A stretch of 64,000 nt of DNA from an uncultured Steroidobacter sp. (GTDB taxonomy: Bacteria; Pseudomonadota; Gammaproteobacteria; Steroidobacterales; Steroidobacteraceae): contig CALMII010000020.1 of the NCBI GenBank assembly GCA_937864115.1, positions 248,001 to 312,000 on the forward strand. Direction: 5' to 3'. The notes under the pieces were generated by a model, which saw only the letters and a list, made by a program, of their open reading frames with translations, ran no database searches and was not told where the DNA came from. Shown in pieces: positions 40,163 through 48,691 of this stretch. Each line of letters begins with the position of its first letter. Position 1 is the first letter of the stretch. A program made the position numbers and the translations under genes.

Positions 40163-41398
40163 ATGAGCAACACGACACGTATCTGGGATTCGCGGCAGCG
40201 TGCGCTGCGCAGACGGTCCGTAGCATGTGTCATGGCAACTGCGTGTGCGGTGGTCGCGCTCGTCGGTGGAAGTGTCGCCGAGGCCGGCACGCGCGAACAG
40301 GCGAAGCGCATGTTCGACCGTTTGACCGGCACTGCGCCCACGCCCGATCAACTCGAATCGCTCACCGCACAGCTGGACGGTGGCAGCAGCCGCGAAGCCG
40401 TGGCATTCGGCATCATCGATCCTGCCAATGCGACCTCAAGCGGCTTCTATCGCGTCGTTCTCAAGAACTTTGCGACACCGTGGACCAACCGTGATCAAAC
40501 CGCGTTCGCGCCGCTCAACGACTACACGGCGACCGTGATCGGCATGGTTCGAGACAACAAGGATTTTCGTGGTGTGCTGTCTGACGACATCGTGTATGTC
40601 GGTGCCGGCGTGACGCCCGCATACTCGTTGTCGAGCAATGCTCACTACGAGGCACTCGAGAGATCGAACGCTGATTTGCGGCTGAGTACGGTTCTGCAGG
40701 AGCGAACGCAATCATCGTTGAACGGCACGCTGCCGCCGAGTGCGACGGCAGGCATCATCACCTCGCGTGCCGCCGCGGAAGCATTTTTCATCGACGGCAC
40801 CAACCGCGCGATGTTCCGCTTCACGCTGCTCAATCATCTGTGTCGCGATCTCGAACAGGTCCACGACGTGACGCGGCCTCCCGATCGCATCCGTCAGGAC
40901 ATCGCTCGCAGCCCCGGCGGCGACAGCAGCGTGTATCTGAACAACTGCATCGGCTGCCACAACGGCATGGACCCGCTTGCGCAGGCCTTTGCGTACTACG
41001 ACTTCGACGAGAACCAAGGTCGTCTGGTCTACACGCCCAACGTCGTGCAGCCGAAGTACCTGATCAATTCGGACAACTTCAAGCCGGGTTACGTGACGAC
41101 GAACGACAGCTGGGAGAATCGCTGGCGCCTGCCGGGGCCGAACACACTGCTTGGATGGTCGCCGTCCCTTCCTGGGAGCGGTGCCGGCGCCAAATCGCTT
41201 GGTGAAGAGTTGGCGCACAGTGAGGCATTTGCGCAATGCCAGGTCGAGAAGGTTTTTCGCACGATCTGTTTCCGGTCGCCGAGCAATGCTGATGATCACG
41301 ACAATGTCGTCTCGATTGCGACGAGCTTCAGGAACGAAAACGGTGGCAACCTGAGACGCGTGTTCGCCCAGGTGGCGGCGCACTGTGCCGGGGAATGA
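40163..41398 (+). CDS. Exported monoheme protein, DUF1588/DUF1585-like
   Basis: 411 residues. An N-terminal signal (hydrophobic VACVMATACAVVALVGG) is followed by a helical region and one heme site CIGCHNGMDP (Cys262), the C-x-x-C-H-x-x-(I/M)DP pattern of DUF1588/DUF1592-type proteins of Planctomycetes and Myxococcota. The C-terminal ECQVEKVFRT-like part (AFAQCQVEKVFRTICFRSP) resembles DUF1585. It opens a three-gene plus-strand operon, with the LamG diheme lipoprotein 10 bases later. Start ATG 40163; no strong ribosome-binding site. Function unknown; probably an electron-transfer or secreted enzyme subunit. Confidence 0.75.
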   Translation: MSNTTRIWDSRQRALRRRSVACVMATACAVVALVGGSVAEAGTREQAKRMFDRLTGTAPTPDQLESLTAQLDGGSSREAVAFGIIDPANATSSGFYRVVLKNFATPWTNRDQTAFAPLNDYTATVIGMVRDNKDFRGVLSDDIVYVGAGVTPAYSLSSNAHYEALERSNADLRLSTVLQERTQSSLNGTLPPSATAGIITSRAAAEAFFIDGTNRAMFRFTLLNHLCRDLEQVHDVTRPPDRIRQDIARSPGGDSSVYLNNCIGCHNGMDPLAQAFAYYDFDENQGRLVYTPNVVQPKYLINSDNFKPGYVTTNDSWENRWRLPGPNTLLGWSPSLPGSGAGAKSLGEELAHSEAFAQCQVEKVFRTICFRSPSNADDHDNVVSIATSFRNENGGNLRRVFAQVAAHCAGE

Positions 41399-41408
41399 GG
41401 AGCGAGCG

Positions 41409-43865
41409 ATGATGCGCGTCATGAGCTTTCGTGTGCTTCGAATCACGCTGGCCACGCTGTCTGCAGCGTTCATCGTCGGTTGTAGCGGCGGTGCCGATAC
41501 CGTGGAGAACTCTCCCACGGGAGGCACGGCGGCGCCGAGCAGCTACAGTGGCCCGCAGCCGACCAATGCCGATATTCAGGCATTTCGTGTCGAATTCTGG
41601 GAGAACGTTCGCGCCACGAACCGCTGCGGCTCCTGTCATGCCGCGCAACAGACCCCGACATTTGCGCGCTCCGATGATGTCAATGCGGCGTATCAGCAGA
41701 TGGAGGGGCTCGTCAATCGAACGACGCCGTCGCAGTCATCGCTCGTGCTCAAGGTCGGTGGTGGTCATAACTGCTGGCTGCCGGATGCGGGCGCATGTGC
41801 CAGCATTCTGACGCGCTGGATCACGGCGTGGGTTGGTGCGAGCGATGCCGCGGGTCGCCAGATCCAACTGTTGCCGCCGACGCCCAAGGATCCCGGCGAG
41901 ACGCGGCGCTTTCCCACTACCGCGCCAGGCGAATTCACCGCGCTGTGGACTTTGCTGCGCACCACGGGTGAATGCGCGGGATGCCATCGCTCGAATTCGC
42001 CGACGGCGCAGTCGCCGTACTTCGCCTCCGACAACCAGGCCGAGGCGTATCTCGCGGCGATGCCGAAGATCAATCTGGACAACCCGGCCGCCTCGCGTTT
42101 CGTCGTGCGCCTGCGCAACGAGTCGCACAACTGCTGGTCGGCGAGCTGCGCCAACGATGCGCAGGCGGTACAGAACGCGATCACCGCGATGGCGGCCGCG
42201 ATTCCAGTCACCCGGATCGATCCGGCACTGGTGGTGAGCAAGGCGCTCACGCTGTTTGACGGCACGGTCGCGAGCGGCGGCAATCGCTACGAGAACAACC
42301 TGATTGCCCTGTATGAATTCCAGACGGGCAGCGGCGCGACGGCCTATGACACCAGCGGCGTCAGTCCTGCGGCGGATCTGCAATTCTCCGGCGACGTCAG
42401 TTGGGTCGGAGGATGGGGCATCAATATCAAGGCTGTCATGAACGGCGGCTCCAAGGCGCAGGCTTCGACGACGGCGAGCCGCAAGTTCCAGGAGATGATC
42501 GGCGCGACCGGCGAGTACTCCATCGAAGCCTGGGTTGCGCCAGGCAATGTCACGCAGGAAGAAGCCCGCATCGTCAGCTATTCCGGCAGCAATACGACCC
42601 GCAATTTCACGATGGGTCAGACGATGTACAACTACGAGTTCTTCAATCGCAGCACCGCGACCAACAACAACGGAGGACCGTTGCTGACGACAGACCCGGA
42701 CGATGAGCGGCTGCAATCTTCCTTGCAGCATGTCGTCATGACGTTCGATCCGGTGAATGGCCGGCGGATCTACGTCAACGGCGAATTCACCGGCGATCTG
42801 GATTCGGCTGGTGGTGGCACGCTCGGCGAATGGGACAACAGTTTCGCCTTCGCGCTCGGCAATGAGGTCAGCTCCGATCCGGATCATCAATGGACGGGCG
42901 TGATCCGGCTGGCGGCCGTTCACAAGCGCGCGCTCACTCTGGCGCAGATCCGGCAGAACTTCGAGGCAGGCGTCGGTCAGAAGTTCTTCCTGCTGTTCGG
43001 TGTCGGGCATCTGATCGACATGCCGCAGTCGTACGTCATGTTTGAAGTGACGCAGTACGATTCGTCAGGCTATCTGTTCACCAATCCGAAATTCATCAGC
43101 CTCGACCCCGCGGCGAGACCGGGCAGCATCGCGCTGCAGGGCATGCGCATCGGCCTGAACGGCGCGGAACCGATCGTGGGGCAGGCGTATCGCCTGCTTG
43201 ATGTCGCGATCAGCGATACGAACTACTCGGCGGAAACCGGCCAGGCGCTGTCGAGCGTCGGCACCATCATTCCGGTCGAGCAGGGACCGGCCTCCGATGA
43301 ATTTTTCCTGTGCTTCGATCGGCTAGGTAGCCGCACCAACGTGTGCTCGCAATTCGCGGCTGCCGTGCTGCGCCCGGTGCCGCTCACGTCGCGGCCCGCG
43401 GATATCGGCGTGCGCACCTTCGATCAGATCAACGCGACGATGGCGTCGGTCACGGGGGTGAGTCCGAATACCGCATCCGTGAGAACGACGTTCGACAACG
43501 TGCGTGCCTCGCTGCCGGCGACGCCATCCATCGAAGCGTTCCTGTCGTCGCATCAGACATCGATCGCCCAGCTTGCGCTGGTGTACTGCAGCGCGCTGGT
43601 CGATGACGCGAACGCGCGCCAGGACTTCTTTGGAAGCAACCTCAGTGGACTGCAGTTGCCAGCGGCTCGGGACACCATCATCGCTCCGATCGTGGCGAAG
43701 GCCATCGGCGCGGCGCAGACGCAGCCGTCGCCCGAAACCACCGACGAACTCAGATCGCTGGTGGGGCAGTTGTGTCCGACGAATTGCAGCGGTGCGCGCA
43801 GTCTGGCAGTGACCAAGGCAGTTTGCGGTGCGGCGCTTGGCAGTGCCGCCATGTTGGTTCAATAA
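41409..43865 (+). CDS. Diheme LamG-domain lipoprotein
   Basis: 818 residues. The signal ends in lipobox IVGC. Two tandem monoheme domains follow: the first has CGSCH (Cys73) and GHNCW, the second CAGCH (Cys189) and SHNCW, each with a nearby second Cys that may form a disulfide. Residues about 300-520 are a LamG/concanavalin-like jelly roll (YSIEAWVAPGNVTQEEARIVSY, VHKRALTLAQIRQNFEAG) usual for glycan or protein binding. The C-terminal 280 residues are unassigned and Cys-poor until a CxxxC near the end. ATG 41409 has AGGAG six bases upstream. Likely surface- or periplasm-anchored. Confidence 0.78.
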   Translation: MMRVMSFRVLRITLATLSAAFIVGCSGGADTVENSPTGGTAAPSSYSGPQPTNADIQAFRVEFWENVRATNRCGSCHAAQQTPTFARSDDVNAAYQQMEGLVNRTTPSQSSLVLKVGGGHNCWLPDAGACASILTRWITAWVGASDAAGRQIQLLPPTPKDPGETRRFPTTAPGEFTALWTLLRTTGECAGCHRSNSPTAQSPYFASDNQAEAYLAAMPKINLDNPAASRFVVRLRNESHNCWSASCANDAQAVQNAITAMAAAIPVTRIDPALVVSKALTLFDGTVASGGNRYENNLIALYEFQTGSGATAYDTSGVSPAADLQFSGDVSWVGGWGINIKAVMNGGSKAQASTTASRKFQEMIGATGEYSIEAWVAPGNVTQEEARIVSYSGSNTTRNFTMGQTMYNYEFFNRSTATNNNGGPLLTTDPDDERLQSSLQHVVMTFDPVNGRRIYVNGEFTGDLDSAGGGTLGEWDNSFAFALGNEVSSDPDHQWTGVIRLAAVHKRALTLAQIRQNFEAGVGQKFFLLFGVGHLIDMPQSYVMFEVTQYDSSGYLFTNPKFISLDPAARPGSIALQGMRIGLNGAEPIVGQAYRLLDVAISDTNYSAETGQALSSVGTIIPVEQGPASDEFFLCFDRLGSRTNVCSQFAAAVLRPVPLTSRPADIGVRTFDQINATMASVTGVSPNTASVRTTFDNVRASLPATPSIEAFLSSHQTSIAQLALVYCSALVDDANARQDFFGSNLSGLQLPAARDTIIAPIVAKAIGAAQTQPSPETTDELRSLVGQLCPTNCSGARSLAVTKAVCGAALGSAAMLVQ

Positions 43866-43876
43866 GGGCAAGGCGT

Positions 43877-45472
43877 ATGTTCATCATCAAGAGCCGTCGT
43901 AAGCGCGCGCTGGAAGTCGGTGAGCCGATCCGGCATGAATCGCACCGCAAGCCGGTGACGCGCCGGGACTTTCTCGCGCAAGGCTTCATTACCGGCGCGG
44001 CTACGGTGTTTGTGCCGGGCATGGTGCGCGCCGAGTTGTCGCCCGACATCGCCGCCATGAAAGCAGCCAGCGATTGCAACATCGCGCCGGGCAATCAAAA
44101 AATTCCGTTCATCTGTTTCGACCTGGCCGGTGGCGCGAATATCGCCGGCTCGAATGTGCTGGTTGGGCAGGCGGGCGGCCAGATGGATTTCCTGAGCACC
44201 CAGGGATACTCGAAGCTCGGTCTGCCGGGCGACATGCTGCCGTCGAACCCGGCGTTCGTGAATGAGGCGTTCGGTCTACGCTTCCATTCCGACAGCGCTT
44301 TCCTGCGCGGCATGCTCGAGATGACCTCGGTGACAACGCAGGCCGGCGTCAATGGCGCGGTGATCGCCGCGCGCTCGGAGAACGACACAGGCAACAATCC
44401 TCACAACCCGATGTACGGCATCGCCAGGGCGGCGCCGGACGGCCTCGGGGCGAAAGGTGAACTGCTGACGCTGATCGGCTCCCAGAACTCGGAGTCCGGT
44501 GGGAATTCGATGGCGCCGACGATGATGATCGATCCGTCGCTGCGACCGACGAAGATTGACCGCCGCAGCGATGTGGTCGGCTTGGTCGATACCGGCGAAC
44601 TCGGCACGATTCTGGGCAATCAGAGCGACACCATCCGGGTGCTCGAGTCAATGACGCGCATCAGCCGCGACAAGCTGCTGCGCGTGCATACAGAGTTGCC
44701 ATTCGATCAGGACGAAGCGACGCGCCGCCGCGCCAAATGCGCGTATGTAAAGACGGTGGACACGATCAATACCTTTGGCAATCCGGCGGCGCTGGATCCG
44801 GGCGCCGACCCGGATATTACGGCGATCTTCGGCGCGAATTTCGGTGGCAACGGCGAATTCCAGAAGACCGCATCGGTCATGAAGCTGGTCGTCCAAGGCA
44901 ATGCGGGCGCTGGCACGATCAGTATGGGAGGGTTCGACTACCACACCGGCGATCGGGCTACGGGCGAGCGGCGCGACTTGCTCGCGGGCCGCTGTATCGG
45001 CGCGGTGTTGGAGTTCGCGGCACGCAAGCAGCAGCCCGTGATGATCTATGTTTTCAGCGACGGCTCATTGTCTTCCAATGGGCGCGTCGACAACTCTCAG
45101 GATGGGGGTGGCAAGGGAGAGTGGACAGGCGATAACCAGGCAACTGCGGCTTCGTTCTTCCTGGTCTACAACCCGCCGCGGCTGGGTGGCCGGCCTGCCT
45201 TGATCGGCGAGGGCACAACCGCAGCAGCTCGCCATCAACAGCTCGGCGTGTTCAGCGCGAACGGCGATGTTGTGAACAGCAGCAGCCCGGCGGCGAACAA
45301 CGTCAACCTGCTAGTGCAAACGGTGCTGCTCAACTACATGGCACTGCACGGCGAATCCGGGGCGTTCAACACTCAGTTCGGTAATGCGCTGGGCGCGGAT
45401 GGGGCACTCGATGCGATGACAGCATTCCAGCCGATCGTCAGTGGTACGGTGCCTCCGTCGCCCGTGGCATAG
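43877..45472 (+). CDS. Tat-exported DUF1501-like protein
   Basis: 531 residues. A twin-arginine signal, VTRRDFLAQGFITGAATVFV (Arg29-Arg30), shows export in folded form, often with a metal. The core has MGGFDYHTGDRATGERRDL and a QPVMIYVFSDGSLSSNGR block, the arrangement seen in DUF1501 proteins of the alkaline-phosphatase-like superfamily. DUF1501 genes commonly travel with cytochrome-like DUF1549/1553/1588 partners, which agrees with the two upstream genes. ATG 43877 with AAGGCG upstream, 11 bases after the LamG gene. Activity unknown. Confidence 0.78.
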   Translation: MFIIKSRRKRALEVGEPIRHESHRKPVTRRDFLAQGFITGAATVFVPGMVRAELSPDIAAMKAASDCNIAPGNQKIPFICFDLAGGANIAGSNVLVGQAGGQMDFLSTQGYSKLGLPGDMLPSNPAFVNEAFGLRFHSDSAFLRGMLEMTSVTTQAGVNGAVIAARSENDTGNNPHNPMYGIARAAPDGLGAKGELLTLIGSQNSESGGNSMAPTMMIDPSLRPTKIDRRSDVVGLVDTGELGTILGNQSDTIRVLESMTRISRDKLLRVHTELPFDQDEATRRRAKCAYVKTVDTINTFGNPAALDPGADPDITAIFGANFGGNGEFQKTASVMKLVVQGNAGAGTISMGGFDYHTGDRATGERRDLLAGRCIGAVLEFAARKQQPVMIYVFSDGSLSSNGRVDNSQDGGGKGEWTGDNQATAASFFLVYNPPRLGGRPALIGEGTTAAARHQQLGVFSANGDVVNSSSPAANNVNLLVQTVLLNYMALHGESGAFNTQFGNALGADGALDAMTAFQPIVSGTVPPSPVA

Positions 45473-45632
45473 TGGTGCAAGAAGGCGTTGGCAATACACG
45501 ATCCTCGCGTTGTTCACGAGTGATCGCGAACGGCAACGGCGGCTACACGCCGATCTGATTCCATTTCTGCGAGGAGTGGGTGGTGGACACCAAAGGCCCG
45601 GGTTCGTCCGTGCCTTTCTTTGGCCGGCAGGT

Positions 45633-45700
45633 CAGCCGGTCGTTTGTGCTGACGAACGGACAAGTTCTTCGATCGACGCTGCGATTCCGATCGCCACCGT
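45633..45700 (-). pseudogene. Fragment of an Rpn/DUF4351 gene 3' end
   Basis: On the minus strand the segment reads GIAASIEELVRSSAQTTG then stop. The intact Rpn gene nearby ends GIAAASIEEL...AIRSSTQTAG. The bases after the stop are also alike (CCGGCTGACCTGCCGG against CCGGCTGATCTGCCGG). It is a partial duplicate with about 57 internal bases deleted. Upstream, 45473-45632 shows nothing recognisable. Confidence 0.65.
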
Positions 45701-45705
45701 GACGA

Positions 45706-45905
45706 TCAGCGGCTGACCGTCTCCACGTTCAGCCCCAGCTTCGCGGACCGGCGCAGCAGTTTGCGGTCCATCGTCAGGAAAGTCGTGTCCTCTGCCTGCA
45801 TCAGATGCAGGGCGTCGGCGAAGGCCAGGCCCGCGCGGTGATGCTGGAGTGCGATACGTACGCACTCGGCTTCGACCAGTTCGATCCGTTCAGACAGTGC
45901 AGTTT
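45706..45905 (-). pseudogene. C-terminal fragment of a PIN-domain toxin (VapC-like)
   Basis: About 65 residues: GLAFADALHLMQAEDTTFLT followed by MDRKLLRRSAKLGLNVETV is the last third of a PIN nuclease, with the Asp of FADALHL and of TMDRKL. The N-terminal acidic residues and any antitoxin gene are absent; a family B arm lies where the gene body should be. It is a broken toxin-antitoxin remnant, probably inactive. Confidence 0.72.
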
Positions 45906-45913
45906 GCGTTGAG

Positions 45914-45958
45914 GCCCCCACCCTAACCCTCCCCCGCTTCGCGGAGGAGGGGATCAGA
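45914..45958. repeat. Family B single arm
   Basis: GGCCCCCACCCTAACCCTCC followed by CCCGCTTCGCGGAGGAGGGG. It sits at the truncation point of the PIN fragment, so it may have inserted into or recombined with the gene. Confidence 0.85.
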
Positions 45959-45984
45959 TCAGAGGCGATCGACGGCCCGGCAGA

Positions 45985-46872
45985 TCAGCCGGCCGTTTGT
46001 GTTGACGAGCGTATCGCTTCCTGCAGCGTTTCCGCCGTCAGCAATCGTTCGCCGATCGCATCGAGCTCTTCGATCGACGCTGCGGCGATTCCGCTGCGCA
46101 CGTCTTCCGGCAGAGAGCCGAAGCGGAGCGTCAGCAGCCGGGTGACCATTGCGGCGCGACCCTGGGCGTTGCCTTGAGTAATCCCCTCCGCCACGTAGCG
46201 CCGGGCAAAGTCGCTGCGGTACTCGTATTTCGCTGGATCCATGGTCTGCAACGCCCGGCGGGCGGCCTCACTGAGGGAGCTGAGAACGAGGTCAAAATAC
46301 AGCCGCGAGCGGTCCTCGTCGAGCCCGACGCTGGCCAGGTGGGCTGCCACGGCGATCTGTGCGGACTTGGCGGAATCGGCGTCCTGTCCGTGCGCCATGG
46401 CGGAAAGCACGGCGAGTTCCGGATCCTCGCGTGCCTTGTTCTCGTCGGTGATCTCCGGCACCCCTGATGGCCGCAGTACCAGTGGCGCGAACAGGCTGGC
46501 CCCGCCGAGTTCGATGGGCCTGGATGCCCAACGAGCGACCGCTTCATCGGCGGTGACGACCAGCAGACACACCGGGCACTTCAATCGCGCCCGCAGGTTC
46601 GTCACGTACACCGGCCAGACGAACTGCTTGCGCTCGTCCGGCGACAGTTGCACCTCGACGATGATGCCCATCACCGGTTTGCCATCGAGCAGCAGGACAA
46701 CCAGGTCCGCCCGGTACTCGGTGGGCTGGATATCGGTCAGGTCCGCCGAATCGATCCGCGCTTCGGTATACGCCGGCAGTTCCACCTGCAGCGCATCGCG
46801 CAGCAGCTCCGGCGCGAGCGTGGGACGGTTGCGGAACAGCAGCAGAAGCGCTTCATGCAGATGCGAAGGCAT
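45985..46872 (-). CDS. Rpn-family recombination-promoting nuclease with DUF4351
   Basis: 295 residues. The N-terminal half carries a PD-(D/E)xK core: Asp56 in RADLVVLLLDG, Glu73 and Gln75 in IIVEVQLS (the ExQ variant of YhgA/Rpn proteins). The C-terminal 60 residues, GRAAMVTRLLTLRFGSLPED then VRSGIAAASIEELDAIGERL, are DUF4351. Rpn proteins nick DNA and promote RecA-independent recombination in the studied E. coli members. Its neighbourhood has toxin debris, a partial self-duplicate and a B repeat. Start ATG 46872 (MPSHLHEALL). Confidence 0.85.
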   Translation of the reverse strand: MPSHLHEALLLLFRNRPTLAPELLRDALQVELPAYTEARIDSADLTDIQPTEYRADLVVLLLDGKPVMGIIVEVQLSPDERKQFVWPVYVTNLRARLKCPVCLLVVTADEAVARWASRPIELGGASLFAPLVLRPSGVPEITDENKAREDPELAVLSAMAHGQDADSAKSAQIAVAAHLASVGLDEDRSRLYFDLVLSSLSEAARRALQTMDPAKYEYRSDFARRYVAEGITQGNAQGRAAMVTRLLTLRFGSLPEDVRSGIAAASIEELDAIGERLLTAETLQEAIRSSTQTAG

Positions 46873-46962
46873 GCACGGAGGCTAGGACGAAGGCGCGCTT
46901 CGTCGGCGACGAATAAGTGCGTGTCTGCGGAATTATTCGAAGGATCGTGCCTGGTCGCCGCC

Positions 46963-48600
46963 TCACCGCAACCGCTCTTCCATCAGATCGATCTCCCGCA
47001 CCAGCTTGCGCGAGCATTCGTCCGAAATGGCGTGATGACGCGCCATCGCGAAGATGGTTTCGCGTTCGGCGTTGAGACCGGCCAGTCGCAGCTGGCCTTC
47101 GAGCGAATCGCCGCGGCGCAGGCGCGATGCGTTTTCCTCCACGCCGGTGAGGCCTTCGATGCGCCGCCGGTAGAAATCCATGACGCGGGTGGCGGCGTCG
47201 GCATACAGGTCCGCATCGGGCTGTCCTTCCGCCAGGTCGTGGAGCGCCTGTTCGATCGACTGGATCGCAGCCTGCGCGGCGGCCACGCGCGCCTGATCTT
47301 CGCTCTGCTTCTCATGCGAATCGGGAGGGATCTCCAGACCGGCGAGCAGTCTCGGCAATGCGATGCTCGCGGCCACCAGCGACAGGATGATCACGCCGGC
47401 GGCGAGGAAGATGGCGAGATCGCGCGCAGGGAAGGCTTCGCCGCCGGGCAGCGCCAGCGGCAACGTGAGTACGCCCGCCAGCGTGATGGCGCCGCGCGCG
47501 CCGGCGAGGGACATGGCAGCGACGGTCCGCCACGTCGGCGCCGGACGCGGATCGAGTCCGCGACGGCGCGCGGCGAAGGCCGAGAGCGACATCGAAACCC
47601 ATACCCATGCGAAGCGCAGGCAGGCGAGACCCAGGTTGATGGCGAGCACGTAGACGGCGAGCCACCAGGGATTCTCGTGATTGGACTCCTGCACGGTGGT
47701 GACGGCGTTCTCGAAGATGCCGGGCAGCTGTTCGCCGAGCAGCACGAACATCACGCCGTTGAGCGCGAACTGCATCGTGTCCCACACGGCGGTGCGCTGC
47801 ACTCGTGTGCTGGCAAGCGCGCGACCCGACAGTTCCGCGTAGCTCATGGTGATGCCGGCGGCGACGGCGGCGAGGATGCCCGAGCAGCCGAGATGTTCGG
47901 CAACCTGGTAGGCGGCGAAAGGAATGAGCAGGCTGATCAACACCTGCGAGCCGGGATTTTCGCCGTAGTGCCGGCTGATCAGGTTCTTGAGCCAGGAGAT
48001 GGCCCAGGTCACGCCGACACCCGCGGCAACGCCGCCCAGCGCCACCCACACCAGCGTCAAGGCAGCGTTGGAGAGCGAGAACGTGCCCGTCACCGCCGCC
48101 GCAACCGCGAAGCGGAAGCACACCAGGCCCGACGCGTCGTTGAGCAGCGATTCGCCTTCGAGCACGTGCATGACGCGCTTGGGAACGGGGATGCGCTCGG
48201 TGATGGCCGAGACCGCGACCGGGTCGGTCGGCGACACGATCGCCGCGAGCGCAAAGGCCACCGCGAACGGCATCGCCGGAATCATCCAGTGAATCAGCAG
48301 GCCCATGCCGACGACGGTGAGGATCACCAGTCCCAGCGCCAGTTCCAGGATCATGTCCTTGTCGCGGAACAGTCCTTCCTTGGGAATGCGCCAGCCATCG
48401 AGAAACAGCAGCGGCGGCAGGAACAGCAGGAAGAACACCTCCGGATCGAGGCGCACCTGATGCTCGGACAGCGCAGTGATCGCCGCGCCCAGTGCGATCT
48501 GCACCAGCGGCGTGGGAATCGGCAGCGGCAGCAACCGCACCAGCACGCCGCTGACGACGACGGCGACGAGCATGGCGAGAACGATTTCGATGGCGCCCAT
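46963..48600 (-). CDS. Na+/H+ antiporter, CPA1 family
   Basis: 545 residues with about twelve membrane helices (to residue 410) and a C-terminal cytoplasmic helical domain of some 130 residues. Family motifs are FLLFLPPLLFLDGWRI, AIVSPTDPVAVSAI, the ion-binding LEGESLLNDASGLV and a final AGARGAITLAG. It exchanges Na+ or K+ for protons at the inner membrane, for pH and salt homeostasis. Single gene. Start ATG 48600; a GC-type repeat separates it from the TonB receptor gene upstream. Confidence 0.93.
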   Translation of the reverse strand: MGAIEIVLAMLVAVVVSGVLVRLLPLPIPTPLVQIALGAAITALSEHQVRLDPEVFFLLFLPPLLFLDGWRIPKEGLFRDKDMILELALGLVILTVVGMGLLIHWMIPAMPFAVAFALAAIVSPTDPVAVSAITERIPVPKRVMHVLEGESLLNDASGLVCFRFAVAAAVTGTFSLSNAALTLVWVALGGVAAGVGVTWAISWLKNLISRHYGENPGSQVLISLLIPFAAYQVAEHLGCSGILAAVAAGITMSYAELSGRALASTRVQRTAVWDTMQFALNGVMFVLLGEQLPGIFENAVTTVQESNHENPWWLAVYVLAINLGLACLRFAWVWVSMSLSAFAARRRGLDPRPAPTWRTVAAMSLAGARGAITLAGVLTLPLALPGGEAFPARDLAIFLAAGVIILSLVAASIALPRLLAGLEIPPDSHEKQSEDQARVAAAQAAIQSIEQALHDLAEGQPDADLYADAATRVMDFYRRRIEGLTGVEENASRLRRGDSLEGQLRLAGLNAERETIFAMARHHAISDECSRKLVREIDLMEERLR

Positions 48601-48627
48601 CGGCAGTAGTGCTTATCCGGAACTGGG

Positions 48628-48685
48628 CTGGCCGGCTGAAGCCGGCCTCACAGGCAGAGGGGGCCGAGGCCGGCCCCCGCGAGAG
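48628..48685. repeat. Family A REP, diverged
   Basis: GGCCGGCTGAAGCCGGCC ending TCACAG, then GGGGCCGAGGCCGGCCCC, a second GC-rich palindrome of altered sequence. It lies between the TonB-receptor stop and the antiporter start; both genes are on the minus strand. Confidence 0.7.
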
Positions 48686-48691
48686 TTCAGT

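Noticed and set aside
46648..48609. Plus-strand open frame of 653 codons rich in His, Arg and Gln
   Set aside because: Antisense to the Na+/H+ antiporter, whose membrane segments and motifs are unambiguous.
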